The notes below the pieces were generated by a model that was not told where the DNA came from, searched no databases, and saw only the letters and a list, made by a program, of their open reading frames with translations. Shown here one piece after another: positions 1-9,227 of a stretch of DNA of 64,000 nt. Position 1 is the stretch's first letter. Every line of letters starts with the position of its first letter. Made by a program: the position numbers and the translations under genes. This stretch comes from CAZMSD01 sp964568855 (lineage in GTDB: Bacteria; CAIWAD01): NCBI GenBank assembly GCA_964568855.1, contig CAZMSD010000001.1, forward strand, positions 1-64,000, given 5' to 3'.

Positions 1-342
1 CACGGACTCAGGCGCTCGACGCGGCATGAGCGCTTTTTTCAGGGTCGACTATTTATGGGTCCTCAAGGAAGACGCGGCGCACGAGTATCGCCCGGTCGGC
101 TATCCCGATCACGATGCGCTGGAGGCCCCCAGCTCTCGATCCGCCGGTCGGGCGCCTGGATCACACTGGTGATTTCGGAAGGGAGGGTGGGCGCAGAATA
201 CGTGGTGTATGCCGCAGTGGACCCCTACGGGCCTTTCCTGGAACATGATCGTATCACGGTGACACCAGGATCGCAGGAACTCGTGTACAGCGTGCAGGAA
301 CTCCGGCCGCGGCGCTTCTTCCGCGTGACACAAAGGGACTAG
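1..342 (+). pseudogene. C-terminal end of an Fn3-type exoprotein, partial, with apparent frameshift
   Basis: The gene enters from the left edge and stops at 340-342. The last ~60 residues contain YVVYAAVDPYGPF and end in RRFFRVTQRD. This matches the C-terminal Fn3-like module seen at the end of several other exoproteins in this window (YxVYSSxDPYxxF ... RFYxVT). Upstream, the protein-like reading (FFRVDYLWVLKEDAAHEYR) is in frame 2, whereas the Fn3 tail is in frame 1. The switch falls near a run of five C at about 126-130, and one missing C would restore a continuous DALEAPQLSI reading. I therefore read this as one C-terminus with a one-base indel, either a true mutation or an assembly error. 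Its stop lies 36 bp from the convergent stop of the histidine kinase gene. Confidence 0.5.
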
Positions 343-378
343 GGCCTAGGCCGGGATCGGACGGCTTGATGGCAATTA

Positions 379-1947
379 TCACTCCTCCAGCGGAATCCCC
401 GAAACCCTTACCAGCAGCCGGCCGTCCCGCAGTTCGAAATCGAGTCCCAGGTCCAGCAGCCGGCACCGTTGCGCCACCAGGGACAGGCCCAGCCCGGCGT
501 GGCGGTCGCCCGTGCGCGAGGAGTCCTTGCGCCAGAAGCGCAGGGCCAGCCGCTCCAGGTCCTCCGACACCAGGTCGGGAGCCTCGTTCTCGATCTCCAG
601 CGCCAGGGCTCCGTCCCGGATCCCGCAGCGCAGTATCACGTCGGTGCGCTCGGGACCGTGGGCGAAGGCGTTCTCCAGCAGGTTGCGCAGTATCTCTTCC
701 AGCAGCCCCGGGTCAGAGCTGATCCTTGATCGGCAATCGCCTTCCCGGAGAAGCGCGCGCTTCCCGGCCCCGGCGGCGATGCCGGGGAGGTCCAGCCCCT
801 GCAGCAGCTCTTCGAGATCCACCGCTTGCGGTTCCACCGCCTGCTTCCCGGCCTCCATGCGCGCCAGGTTCAGCAGGCTGCGCACGGTCCGCTCCATCCG
901 GCGCGTGATGCCGGCCGTGTCGGCGAAGAACTCCTTCAGCTCCTTCGAGTCCTCGGGCAGCATCTCCGCCACTTCGCGCAGGCTGCGCAGCTCGGCCAGG
1001 GGCGTGCGCAGCTCGTGGGCCACGTTGGACGAGAACTCACGCTCGCGCCTGAAAGCCGCCTCCAGGCGCTCCAGCAGGCGGTTGAGCTGCTCCTCGATGG
1101 GCCGCAGCTCGCTCAGAGCGGCAGTCCCAGAAACGATCCTGTGATCCAGGCTTCGCTCGTCGATTCGCGAAACCTGCCGGCTGAGTTCGTTCAAGGGAGT
1201 CAGCGCGCGCGCCGTCAGCGGTCCCAGGACCAGCAGCACCAGGGCCAGGCAGAGCGCGAAGGCCCCGCCGACGATCGTGGAAGCGCGCACCAGGCTCCGG
1301 TCGAGGCTCTCCCGTTCCCGGCCCAGCACCAGTACGGCCGGGGGCGCCGGGTTCTCATCCCCGCCTTCCTCGCCGGCCTGTGCGACATCCGGGTCCTGAG
1401 CACCCACCGCGCCTTCCCCGGGAGTAATCCCCGAGACCGGCGTATCACGGTCTGTCGCTTCGGGTGCCTGGTCCGGCTCCTCCGGGGCGCCGGCGCTAGG
1501 CCGTTCCGACCACAGCGGAGCCTCATCGGGGCGCGGTCTGAAGCCGATCTCCACGAAACGTCCCGGTCGGCCGTCGGGCAGGACCGCGTCGCGGAAGCGC
1601 CAGGCCTCCGGTTCGAGGCCCGCGTGATCCAGGTCCTCTTCGACCAGGCTGGGAGAGCGGGCGATCACGACGCCCTCCGCCGACCACAGCTGAAAGTACT
1701 GCCCGCCGTCCTCCCCGAATTCCGAGAGTTCGTCGCCGGTGTAGGCGAACTCGAAGGCGCCCTCGTCCATCTCGCAGAGCGCGGCCAGGGTGCGGGCCCT
1801 GCCGAGCAGGGTGACATCGAAGTTCTCGCGGAATTCCCGGCGCAGGAAGGCGATCAGCGTCAGGGTGCCGAGGAACAGCACCAGCGCCATGCCGCCAGCC
1901 GTGCCGACAAGCAGGCGTCTGCGGATTGAGGTCGCGGGCCGGTTCAT
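379..1947 (-). CDS. Two-component sensor histidine kinase (HAMP, HisKA, HATPase)
   Basis: A 522-residue membrane kinase. A transmembrane helix lies at about residues 14-33, followed by an extracytoplasmic sensor region, a second helix at about 225-247 and a HAMP linker. The H-box is VAHELRTPL with the phospho-accepting His at residue 311. The N-box is RNLLENAFAHG and the G-box HAGLGLSLV. The layout is that of QseC/PhoQ-like kinases paired with OmpR-type regulators. The periplasmic region carries an unusual low-complexity insert rich in Pro, Glu, Asp and Gly at about 145-205, just before the second helix. The start codon overlaps the stop of the upstream response regulator by four bases (ATGA arrangement), so translation is coupled. 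The input signal cannot be read from the sequence; the PepSY-like protein gene next door may be part of the sensory system. Confidence 0.93.
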   Translation of the reverse strand: MNRPATSIRRRLLVGTAGGMALVLFLGTLTLIAFLRREFRENFDVTLLGRARTLAALCEMDEGAFEFAYTGDELSEFGEDGGQYFQLWSAEGVVIARSPSLVEEDLDHAGLEPEAWRFRDAVLPDGRPGRFVEIGFRPRPDEAPLWSERPSAGAPEEPDQAPEATDRDTPVSGITPGEGAVGAQDPDVAQAGEEGGDENPAPPAVLVLGRERESLDRSLVRASTIVGGAFALCLALVLLVLGPLTARALTPLNELSRQVSRIDERSLDHRIVSGTAALSELRPIEEQLNRLLERLEAAFRREREFSSNVAHELRTPLAELRSLREVAEMLPEDSKELKEFFADTAGITRRMERTVRSLLNLARMEAGKQAVEPQAVDLEELLQGLDLPGIAAGAGKRALLREGDCRSRISSDPGLLEEILRNLLENAFAHGPERTDVILRCGIRDGALALEIENEAPDLVSEDLERLALRFWRKDSSRTGDRHAGLGLSLVAQRCRLLDLGLDFELRDGRLLVRVSGIPLEE

Positions 1948-2609
1948 TGGATGATGTATCCGAATCCGCGGCGGGTGCGGATCAGGGCGCCCAGTCCCGC
2001 CGCCCTGAGCTTCCTCCTCAGCGTGCTCACGTGGGCCTCGATGGCGTTGCGCGTCACGTAGGCGGAATCATCGTAGAGGCGGCCGATCAGCTGGTCCTGG
2101 GAGAAGACGGTTCCGCGCCTGCGCCCCAGGAATTCCAGCAGGGCGAACTCGTGCGGGGTCAGGCGGAGTTCCCGCTCGCGGTAATACACGCGGCGGGCGA
2201 TGGAGTCGATGCGCAGGTCCTCGATCAGCAGCTGCGCCTGCTTGTTGCCCGAGCGGCGGCGCATCAGGGCCCGCAGGCGCGAGACGAGTTCCTCGAAGGA
2301 GAAGGGCTTGACCAGGTAGTCGTCGGCGCCCAGGTCCAGGCCCAGGACGCGGTCCTCCGTCTGGTCCAGGGCCGAGAGGATCAGCACGGAAGCCGAATCG
2401 CCGTCCTCGCGCATGCGTTTCAGGACCTCCAGTCCGCCCAGCCCGGGCAGCAGGAGGTCCAGCAGCACCACGTCGAACTCCCCGTCGGCCAGCTGCCGCA
2501 GGGCGCTGCGGCCGTCCAGGGCCTGCTGGACGCTGAAACCCAGGCTGCGCAGGCCGGTGCTCACCGAGCGCTGCAGGGACTCGGAGTCTTCGACGAAGAG
2601 GATCTTCAT
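1944..2609 (-). CDS. OmpR/PhoB-family response regulator
   Basis: 221 residues: an N-terminal receiver domain (1-115) and a C-terminal winged-helix DNA-binding domain (125-221). Receiver landmarks are the acidic pair at Glu7-Asp8, phospho-acceptor Asp51 in VVLLDLLLPG, Ser80/Ala81 and Lys102 in LVKPF. The DNA-binding domain has the typical RLTPHEFALLEFL start, the VSTLRRKL recognition helix and the TRRGFGYII wing. It is the first gene of a two-gene unit with the downstream sensor kinase, which it overlaps by four bases. The ribosome site before the ATG is weak. Its targets are unknown; the divergently styled neighbours (PepSY-like protein, TonB-dependent receptor) are candidates by proximity only. 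Confidence 0.93.
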   Translation of the reverse strand: MKILFVEDSESLQRSVSTGLRSLGFSVQQALDGRSALRQLADGEFDVVLLDLLLPGLGGLEVLKRMREDGDSASVLILSALDQTEDRVLGLDLGADDYLVKPFSFEELVSRLRALMRRRSGNKQAQLLIEDLRIDSIARRVYYRERELRLTPHEFALLEFLGRRRGTVFSQDQLIGRLYDDSAYVTRNAIEAHVSTLRRKLRAAGLGALIRTRRGFGYIIQ

Positions 2610-2771
2610 GGCACTCGCTTCAGAGCGGCTGATTCGCCGGGATCATACCATCGATCCACCCGCGGGCGGCCGAATTTTTGGCGGAACCGGTTCCCGCGGG
2701 AAGAATCTTTGGGAGCTGAGGGCGAAGGGCGTTCGAAGACGAAACAGCATCATCGGCGATGCGCGAATTCA

Positions 2772-3146
2772 TCAATCGTCGCCGTCTTCCTCGCCCTCGT
2801 CGTCGTTCTCCGCTTCCCCGCCCTCGTCTTCCTGGTCGTCCAGCTCGCGCTCGTGCAGGGTGCCGTCCTCAAGAAAGACCAGCTCCACCAGGTGCCCGCC
2901 GATCCGGCAGTCGAACTCGTACTCCGTGCCGCCGAGCTCCTTGTCGACCTCGATCTCCAGAACCTGGAAGTCGGGGATCTCCGTCTGAAGCTGCGACAGG
3001 AAGGCGGAGAGGACGGGAAGCGGAATACCGGCCAGCGAAAGGCTCTTCGCCGATCCGGCTCCGGCCCGGCTGCTCATGATCAGAACGGGCAGGCCGATCA
3101 TCAGGGCGAAAGCGAGAGAAAGAAGGATTATGCGCTTTCTGTTCAT
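2772..3146 (-). CDS. PepSY-like exported protein with acidic tail
   Basis: 124 residues, starting at an ATG preceded by GGGAG six bases upstream; longer in-frame extensions upstream do not look coding. It begins MNRKRIILLSLAFALMIG, a signal peptide or anchor. The middle (about 45-100) resembles a PepSY-like domain: a helix with LSQLQTEIPDF followed by EYEFDCRIGGHLVELVFLEDG. The end is strongly acidic (ELDDQEDEGGEAENDDEGEE). PepSY-like proteins are often encoded beside OmpR-type regulators and their kinases, where they are thought to modulate sensing or bind metal or peptidase partners. This gene lies 162 bp upstream of, and on the same strand as, such a pair. The family call rests on pattern and context, so it is moderate. 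Confidence 0.72.
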   Translation of the reverse strand: MNRKRIILLSLAFALMIGLPVLIMSSRAGAGSAKSLSLAGIPLPVLSAFLSQLQTEIPDFQVLEIEVDKELGGTEYEFDCRIGGHLVELVFLEDGTLHERELDDQEDEGGEAENDDEGEEDGDD

Positions 3147-3249
3147 CTTGTACTCCCGGTTGCTGAATGTCCAATATTCGGTTATTCGTCCCGTTGATGC
3201 GAAAACAATCCGTAGGGAAACTAAATCACCTTCCTGAATCGAAGCTGAG

Positions 3250-3281
3250 AAAAAGGGTCGGAAGGCGAGGTCGCGCCCTCC
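3250..3281 (-). terminator. Probable rho-independent terminator after the TonB-dependent receptor gene
   Basis: Read on the minus strand, GGAGGGCG and CGCCTTCC form an 8-bp stem (one G-T wobble) with a six-base loop. The stem is followed, after GACCC, by five T. It lies 66 bp downstream of the receptor stop and upstream of the PepSY-like gene, so it would separate the two transcripts. Confidence 0.5.
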
Positions 3282-3346
3282 GGCCGAACAGCTTTGTGCA
3301 GCTTTGAGACCGGGCCAGGAAAGGCATTCAGGCCCGCGTGCGTCCG

Positions 3347-5746
3347 TCAGAAATCGTAAGTCAAACCGATCACGGGCATGATACCCAGCCAGGTGGTGAT
3401 GTCCGAGAGGTAGTTGTAGCCTCCCTGGCCGTCGGGCATCAGCTGTTCGTCGCCGTCCCGCACGTCCAGGTCGAATTTCCGCACGTTCTCCCGGTTGTAG
3501 AAGTTGATCACGTGCAGGAAGGCCGAGAGCCGGCTGCGCTCGAACTGGAAATGCCGGTTGATCCTCAGATCCATGCGATGATAGGGCGGATAGCTGTCCC
3601 CGCGGAACCTGGTGTGGGCCGGGTAGAAGTGCAGCGAGTCGTTGGGCAGCACCTGGAAGCGGTACTGGTACTTGGTCACCGGCCAGCCGATGAAGTACTG
3701 CCAGGACAGGTTGAAGTGCCACCTGGCGTTGGGCCGGTAGTTGAAGTCGTAGTACACGGTGTGCAACTGGTTGTTCAACCGGGGGAGCGTGCCCAGGCGT
3801 TCGTCCAGCATTCCGTCGAACTGGATCTCGCGGACCTCGTCCCGCGCCCGGGCCAGGGCGTAGCTGAACCACCAGGAGAATTTCCGGCCCACGTCGTACT
3901 TCAAAAACAGCTCCAGACCCGTAGCCCGGGCCCGGTTAATGTCCACGCGAACCACGTCGTTGCGCGTCTCGGGAAAGACCTCCCAGGGGTCGCGCAGGTT
4001 CTCGTAGAAGGGGCTGATGTTCGAGACCTCTTTCTGGTAGCCGTCCAGGCGCAGACTTAGTCCGCTGGCGAACTGGTGTTCGAGGCCCAGCACGTAGTGC
4101 CTGGACAGCTCGGCCGGGCTGAAGCTGGTGCCGTTGTGATTCACGTCCAGGTCGTTGATGAACTGGGACTGGTAGTAGTAGCCCCAGGCGCCGCGCAGGA
4201 AAGTGGCGGGCGAGAGGGCGTAGGCGAAACCGGCGCGCGGGCTCAGCCTGCTGTCGCCCGAGTAGGACATGCGGTCACCGCGCAGGCCGGTCTCCAGGAA
4301 CAGGCGCGGAGTCACGCTCAGGCGGCCGGAGAGGTAGGCGCTGAGCTGATGGCCTGAGGGCCTGGTCCGGATGTCCACTTCCCGCTCGTAGTTCACCAGG
4401 CTGTCCTGGTCGTTCACCCGCACGTCCTTAAGCGTGTAGGAATAATCGTAGTCGGCCTTCAGGCGCCGCAGGTCGAAGCCCAGTTTCAGCGCCAGGCGAT
4501 CCGTGGCCCGCCAGTCCCAGTCCTGCTTGATGCCGGCGAAGGTGTAATCGCGCACGTCCTTCAGCTTGAAGTGCAGCTTGTCGGAGTACTCGTACTTCTC
4601 GGCGTCCCCGTTACGGTCGTGATGCACGGCGCCCGTCGTGAGGATCGTGCGGGAGATCAGCCTGGGATTGTGGAAGGAACGCAGGGTGAGCCAGGAGTAG
4701 AGGTTGCGGTACCTGGTGTCGTGGATGTCGTGGGCTTCCTCGGTGATGTCCCGCACTTCGGTCAGGTCGCCCGAGTACAGGCCGTGCAGCGAGAGCACGT
4801 GGCGGGGACTCAGCTCGTACCGCAGCTTGGCCAGCGCGTCCTGGAACTTGGGCACGTTCTCCACGTAGCCCACCAGCTTGAACAGCTTGTCCAGCAGGCC
4901 CCGCCGCGCTGAAAACAGGTAGCCGCCTCTTCCACCGGCGAAACCTCCCTCCGTGTAGAGGCGGGCGATCATGGCGCTCAGCGCCAGCGAGGTGCGCCGT
5001 GTTCCCGGCTCTGGATCCCGCGTCTTGAGGCTGAAGACGGCGCTCTGGCGGTTGCCGTATTCCGCCGAGAAGCCGCCGGTGTGCAGATCCACGCCCTCGA
5101 TGCTCTCGATGTCGATGATGCTGAACAGCCCGCCCGCGAAATCCCGCTGGTGGAAAGGCTCGTAGAGCTCCATGCCGTCCAGTTCCATCAGCACCTCGTT
5201 GGCTTCCCCGCCCCTGACGGTGAACTTCGAGGAATAGTCGTTGGAGGACACGCCCGGCAGGCGCGTCACCGCGCGGGTGAGGTCCTCGGCGTAGGTCATG
5301 CTCTTGATCTGCTTCCCGCTGAGGGTCTGGCGCGACACGTTCTCGGGACCCATCAGGGAATAGCTGCCCGGCGTGACCACCACCGTGTTCAGCTCGTAGA
5401 CCTTCTCCGAGAGCCGGATCAGGTCCAGGTCCAGCGTCTCGGACTCGCCGAGCGTCAGCGGGTGGATGCTCAGGTCCTCGTAGCCCACGAAACTCAGCCT
5501 GAGGCGATAGTCGCCCGGCGGGCAGTAGAGAATCCTGAAACGGCCCTCCGCGCCCGTGCGGGCGCCCAGCTCGGTGTCGATCAGCCTGGCGTTCACATCG
5601 GCCAGCGGCAGGCCCGAGAGGCTGTCCACCACGACTCCGGTGATCACGCCGGCGGCCGCGGTTTCCGTCGCGTCCTTTTCCTTCGCCCGGGGTGCGTCGA
5701 GAGTACACAGCAGGCCGCCGATCAGCAGCAGAAACAGAGGTCTCAT
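3347..5746 (-). CDS. TonB-dependent outer-membrane receptor with carboxypeptidase-like N-terminal domain
   Basis: 799 residues from the ATG preceded by AGGAG seven bases upstream (a longer in-frame start at 5773 has no such site). Signal peptide MRPLFLLLIGGLLCTLDAPRA. Residues ~35-120 form a CarboxypepD_reg-like beta-sandwich (GVVVDSLSGLPLADVNARL ... GDYRLRLSFVGYE). The plug domain follows (~130-235) with TRLPGVSSNDYSSKFTVRGG and LDGMELYEPFH. The rest is a 22-strand-type barrel rich in alternating aromatic strands, ending in LTYDF with the terminal Phe expected of outer-membrane proteins. The N-terminal sandwich and plug are typical of SusC/TonB-type receptors. The substrate is not evident: no ferric-siderophore genes or SusD partner are adjacent. 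Terminator-like hairpin downstream. Confidence 0.92.
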   Translation of the reverse strand: MRPLFLLLIGGLLCTLDAPRAKEKDATETAAAGVITGVVVDSLSGLPLADVNARLIDTELGARTGAEGRFRILYCPPGDYRLRLSFVGYEDLSIHPLTLGESETLDLDLIRLSEKVYELNTVVVTPGSYSLMGPENVSRQTLSGKQIKSMTYAEDLTRAVTRLPGVSSNDYSSKFTVRGGEANEVLMELDGMELYEPFHQRDFAGGLFSIIDIESIEGVDLHTGGFSAEYGNRQSAVFSLKTRDPEPGTRRTSLALSAMIARLYTEGGFAGGRGGYLFSARRGLLDKLFKLVGYVENVPKFQDALAKLRYELSPRHVLSLHGLYSGDLTEVRDITEEAHDIHDTRYRNLYSWLTLRSFHNPRLISRTILTTGAVHHDRNGDAEKYEYSDKLHFKLKDVRDYTFAGIKQDWDWRATDRLALKLGFDLRRLKADYDYSYTLKDVRVNDQDSLVNYEREVDIRTRPSGHQLSAYLSGRLSVTPRLFLETGLRGDRMSYSGDSRLSPRAGFAYALSPATFLRGAWGYYYQSQFINDLDVNHNGTSFSPAELSRHYVLGLEHQFASGLSLRLDGYQKEVSNISPFYENLRDPWEVFPETRNDVVRVDINRARATGLELFLKYDVGRKFSWWFSYALARARDEVREIQFDGMLDERLGTLPRLNNQLHTVYYDFNYRPNARWHFNLSWQYFIGWPVTKYQYRFQVLPNDSLHFYPAHTRFRGDSYPPYHRMDLRINRHFQFERSRLSAFLHVINFYNRENVRKFDLDVRDGDEQLMPDGQGGYNYLSDITTWLGIMPVIGLTYDF

Positions 5747-5945
5747 GCTCTTTCTCCTGTTTAGCGAGGACAAATGCGCGGGAGTGCCAGGTGCGATAGC
5801 GTCTCCGGGATGGATGTGTCTGCAGCGGGAGATGCTTCATCTCCGATCGGGCGGTAGGGTATGAGCGAAAACTGAGGAATCGCTGAAATCGTTGGGAATC
5901 TGCGGATTCAGGTCAGTGGACCGGCTCGACTCCTTGGAGCAAGGA

Positions 5946-7955
5946 TCAGTGTTTAAGGAAGCTGCCGCCCGATGCTTCAAGCCCGCGCTGCGCAGCCGGC
6001 CGCCCGCTCGGATCCACCACCGCCACCACATGGAAGAATGCGCGATCATAGAGACCGTACTGGTGGAACTCCAGGTCCACCTGCGTCTCGGTGGTGGAGC
6101 ACGCGTAGATCGGGTCCTCCATCGAGGGCGAGTCGCTGTAATACACGTTGTAGTAGTCCACTGCAAGCGGACGGCCGTTGATGTCCGCGGTCACCGGCAG
6201 CCACTCGGCCCTCACCGTGGCGTGTCCGAAGCTGAAGTCCAGCGGCTGGGCGATCAGGCCATCGGGCTCCTCCGGGATGCGCCCCATCAAGGCGATCCTG
6301 AACTCCGCGTCGGCGTCCACGTCCGCGGAACCGGTCTTGTAGACCAGCACGCCATGCGGACCCTCCGCTTCGGCGATCAACTCGCCCGATTCATCCTCCA
6401 CCGCCCCGTTGCTGTTCAGATCGAGCAGGGCCTGCTCCAGTGCGAAATATCCCCAGTCCGTGGCAAAGACGGCCAGGCCCAGGTCCGCCGAGCCGCTGAG
6501 CTGTTCCAGCTCCACCGTGTAAGCGGCGGTGGCGGCGAGTTCCACCTCGAAGATCCGGACGATGCTGCCGGACGTCATTTCGTAAGGCCCGCAGCTCTCG
6601 CCTTCGCTGAGCACCGCTTCGCGCTGGGCCAGTTCGATGGTGTATCCATCCTGCGAAGGATTGTCGGGGCCGGGCAGGTTATTGGCCACCCCGAAATCGC
6701 GTGATTCACCAGCGCCTGCCACATGGCCGTTGATCGCGCAGACCGCCGTGTGTCCGGCCGCCGGGCGCGAGGAAGTCCACCAGTTGGTGAGCCCCGTGCG
6801 GGGATCGTCCGATGCATAGTTATAGCTGTAGAGATTAAGCTGATCCGCTTCCGCGTGCGGCGTCACCGCCACGGCCGTCCAGAATGCGCTTTCGCCCCGG
6901 TAGCCGTCCTGTATCACTTCGTCGTCGGGAAAGTGTACTGGATTGTTCATGTCGCGGTAGTTGGGTGCGGGATCCCGCAGTAGAGGCGTCCGGTCCGCCA
7001 GGGTCCCGGGCAGCCATGTATAGCGCTCGTAGAGCACATTGCCGGAGTAGTTGCAGATTCCCACATCGTGGATTTCGAGCACTTCCTCGTGCGCGTCGAT
7101 GTGGCTTCCCAGTTCGTGGCGCCCGCTGCGGGCGGAACTCAGTTGCCGGTTGGCGATCATCAACCGCGAACCTGGATCCATTTCCGAATCGATTGCCGCG
7201 ATGTGCATCGTATCACCGTCCAGGGTGAAGGCGATGGCGCCAGCGGCGGGAAACACGCCGATGCCGCTGTTCAGGTAGCCGCAGTCCACCAGCATCAGGT
7301 CTCCATCGAGGACATCGGGCACCTGCCCCACCGGTTCCTCGTAGGAACTTCGCGCCACGAGGATATCGCTCCAGTCATCGCTGTACTGGTCGTGACACAG
7401 GTCGGGCAGCGGACCACGGCCCCAGATCAGGTTGTAGATCGTCCGGCGATCGAGATCGTCGTTTTCATCCTTGCAGACCACGATGCCGTGATACCCGCTT
7501 TCGGCCGCCCAGTACTCGCCCTGGGCGATGGATCCCGCGTCTCCGGTGTACACGCTGAGCACCGCGTCCTGGCGCTTGAAATAACCTTGCGATTCCGTAA
7601 ACAGGAACAGGCCCGCATCCGCTCCGCCGCACTTCTCAAGCGTGAATTCGTACTGCTCTCCCGCGTCCAGACTGACCTCGTACACGTTGAGAACCTCGCC
7701 GGCGTGCAGCGTGTCCGATGCATCCAGACGGGGTGGATCCGTGGCGCCGCCCAGGGGATGGGATCGATCGAATTCCACCACGTAATCCGAATCGGTCTCG
7801 TCCCAGTTGATCACGCCGGCCCAATGGGCGTCGTCCGGATTGGCCTCGATGCGGTTGTTGCCCACGAAGTCAACCAGGGTGGAAAGGCGCGACCACATCA
7901 CGTATAGGAATAAGCCGGCTCGGCAAGGCCGTAGAAGCTGTCGTTCTTGAAGCAC
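5946..7955 (-). CDS. C-terminal fragment of the decayed S8 peptidase (PPC-like and Fn3-like modules)
   Basis: An open frame of up to 669 codons continuing the S8 peptidase. Clear coding sequence begins near WSRLSTLVDFVGNNRIEAN. Two modules with DTLHAGEVLNVYEVSLDAG and SGSIVRIFEVELAATAAY resemble bacterial pre-peptidase C-terminal domains, which are extracellular beta-sandwiches removed or retained after export. The last ~80 residues (VDYYNVYYSDSP ... RAFFHVVAVVD) are an Fn3-like module similar to those ending other exoproteins here. No credible start codon or signal peptide belongs to this frame, so it depends on the upstream fragments. Confidence 0.6.
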   Translation of the reverse strand: MLQERQLLRPCRAGLFLYVMWSRLSTLVDFVGNNRIEANPDDAHWAGVINWDETDSDYVVEFDRSHPLGGATDPPRLDASDTLHAGEVLNVYEVSLDAGEQYEFTLEKCGGADAGLFLFTESQGYFKRQDAVLSVYTGDAGSIAQGEYWAAESGYHGIVVCKDENDDLDRRTIYNLIWGRGPLPDLCHDQYSDDWSDILVARSSYEEPVGQVPDVLDGDLMLVDCGYLNSGIGVFPAAGAIAFTLDGDTMHIAAIDSEMDPGSRLMIANRQLSSARSGRHELGSHIDAHEEVLEIHDVGICNYSGNVLYERYTWLPGTLADRTPLLRDPAPNYRDMNNPVHFPDDEVIQDGYRGESAFWTAVAVTPHAEADQLNLYSYNYASDDPRTGLTNWWTSSRPAAGHTAVCAINGHVAGAGESRDFGVANNLPGPDNPSQDGYTIELAQREAVLSEGESCGPYEMTSGSIVRIFEVELAATAAYTVELEQLSGSADLGLAVFATDWGYFALEQALLDLNSNGAVEDESGELIAEAEGPHGVLVYKTGSADVDADAEFRIALMGRIPEEPDGLIAQPLDFSFGHATVRAEWLPVTADINGRPLAVDYYNVYYSDSPSMEDPIYACSTTETQVDLEFHQYGLYDRAFFHVVAVVDPSGRPAAQRGLEASGGSFLKH

Positions 7956-8716
7956 CAGTCGAACCAGGTGGAAGCCGGGGCGGGCTCCAACTCCACCGGC
8001 ACGGTGGGCGGATCGCCGCCAGCCGACTTGGGCACCACGTCGGCCTCCCAGTCGGGTCCGGCCAGCGGCCTGAGATCAGGCGCCAGGACGCCCTGCATGT
8101 CGGGCATCTTGTTGATGTAGCGCTCGAAGCCCATGCCCTGAGGAGTCCCGTTGATTACCAGCCTCTCGCGCAGCGTCGTGGCGCTGGGCCAGGAACCCAG
8201 CAGGTCCTCGTGGATCAGCGAAAGGGCGACCACCGGACCGGCCACGATGGGATTGGCTCCCGAGGTGCCGCCGAAAAAGGCGGTGTAATCCTGTTCGCAG
8301 CCCGCCAGATTCTGCAGGTCGTCGGGTCCGGCTGCATAGATGAAATTGCCCCAGCTCCAGGCGCTGATCCGGCTGCCGTAGTTCGTAAAGCAGGCCGGGT
8401 TATGCGACAGGGTGCCGGTACTGGCGGCGACGATGATGGCCTGGGAGTCGCGGAAATACAGGTTGAAAGCGCCCTCGAAGACGGCGTGATCCAGGTCCTG
8501 GCTGCCGTTACAGGCCACCGCGATGCAGTAGCGGCCGTTGGTCGAGTTGGCCAGGATCTGGTCGAAGGTGGCCTGGTAGTATTCTTCCGGTATCTGCCCC
8601 CACTGAGCGCAGTTGCAGGGACAGGCAGGGGTTCGTAGTAGCAGGTCTGGACCAGCGGTTCCTCGAGCAGGTCGAGCAGCAGCTGGCGTGGATTGTGATT
8701 TCCACCTTTGACCCAC
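7898..8716 (-). CDS. Middle fragment of the decayed S8 peptidase (serine segment)
   Basis: An open frame of up to 272 codons. The credible part runs from about CAQWGQIPEEYYQ onward: an IIVAAS strand, an NYGSRISAWSWG segment and GGTSGANPIVAGPVVAL around the catalytic serine, all typical of the C-terminal half of the subtilisin fold. The first ~35 residues are a frame shadow of the propeptide fragment. It ends at a TGA (7898-7900), where the frame of the C-terminal fragment takes over. On its own it would lack a signal peptide and two of the three catalytic residues. Confidence 0.55.
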   Translation of the reverse strand: MGQRWKSQSTPAAARPARGTAGPDLLLRTPACPCNCAQWGQIPEEYYQATFDQILANSTNGRYCIAVACNGSQDLDHAVFEGAFNLYFRDSQAIIVAASTGTLSHNPACFTNYGSRISAWSWGNFIYAAGPDDLQNLAGCEQDYTAFFGGTSGANPIVAGPVVALSLIHEDLLGSWPSATTLRERLVINGTPQGMGFERYINKMPDMQGVLAPDLRPLAGPDWEADVVPKSAGGDPPTVPVELEPAPASTWFDWCFKNDSFYGLAEPAYSYT

Positions 8717-9227
8717 AGCAGGAAGTAGTTGCTCATGTCAGCCAGGTCGATGCCGGAAAGCCGCTCGCCGCGTGCGATGTAGTCATCCATCCGCTGCTCG
8801 TCCACGCTCTGGATCAGGCGCTCCACCTGGAGTTCGGGATGCTCGGCCAGGAAAGCATGAAACTGGTCCAGGCTGCGGCCCTCGAGCGAGACCAGTCTCC
8901 CCTTGCGCAGGCGGATCCGGGTATCCTCCACGAACTTAAGTACGATGCGGTCCAGATAGGAATGCTCCGGGTTCACCAGGTCCACGTACAGGTCGCGCCG
9001 CAGCAGGTTCTGCTGTTTCAGCGAGGGATCCACAAGAGCCTTGAGCTCGCTTAAAGGCCCGGCCATGAAGACGGCCAGAACCACCGTGCCGATGATGCGC
9101 GTAATCATGGCTGCTTTCCCCCTTCTTTCTTCACCTGAGTCCCGCGAGTGAATCGATCGGGATCGCGCAGGGGAGCGGCGGGATCCGGCACAACGGTCTT
9201 CAGGGAACCGGAGAGCCTTTCCCGCTC

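Larger units (their letters stand above)
5946..9108 (-). pseudogene. S8 (subtilisin-like) exopeptidase gene, decayed: frameshifts and loss of the Asp/His catalytic segment
   Basis: Three minus-strand reading frames line up as one gene. The first (9108 to ~8620) gives a signal peptide (MITRIIGTVVLAVFMAG) and a propeptide-like region ending near LVQTCYYEPLPVPATA. The second (~8620 to 7898) starts near QWGQIPEEYYQATFDQI and contains the serine motif GGTSGANP (Ser codon at 8261-8263). The third (7955 to 5946) carries two pre-peptidase-C-like modules and an Fn3-like tail. In intact relatives the DxG Asp region and the HGT His region lie between propeptide and serine segments; here neither is present, so about 100-150 residues appear deleted at the first junction, together with a frame change. 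The second junction at ~7895-7955 is a simple frameshift. ATG chosen at 9108, with a G-rich site ten bases upstream. An active protease is unlikely. Confidence 0.75.

Noticed and set aside
826..1929. Long plus-strand ORF opposite the histidine kinase, and many similar long antisense frames
   Set aside because: In GC-rich genes the opposite strand is often open. Translations are Gln/Arg/Ala/His-rich without domains, and the sense strand encodes clear families.
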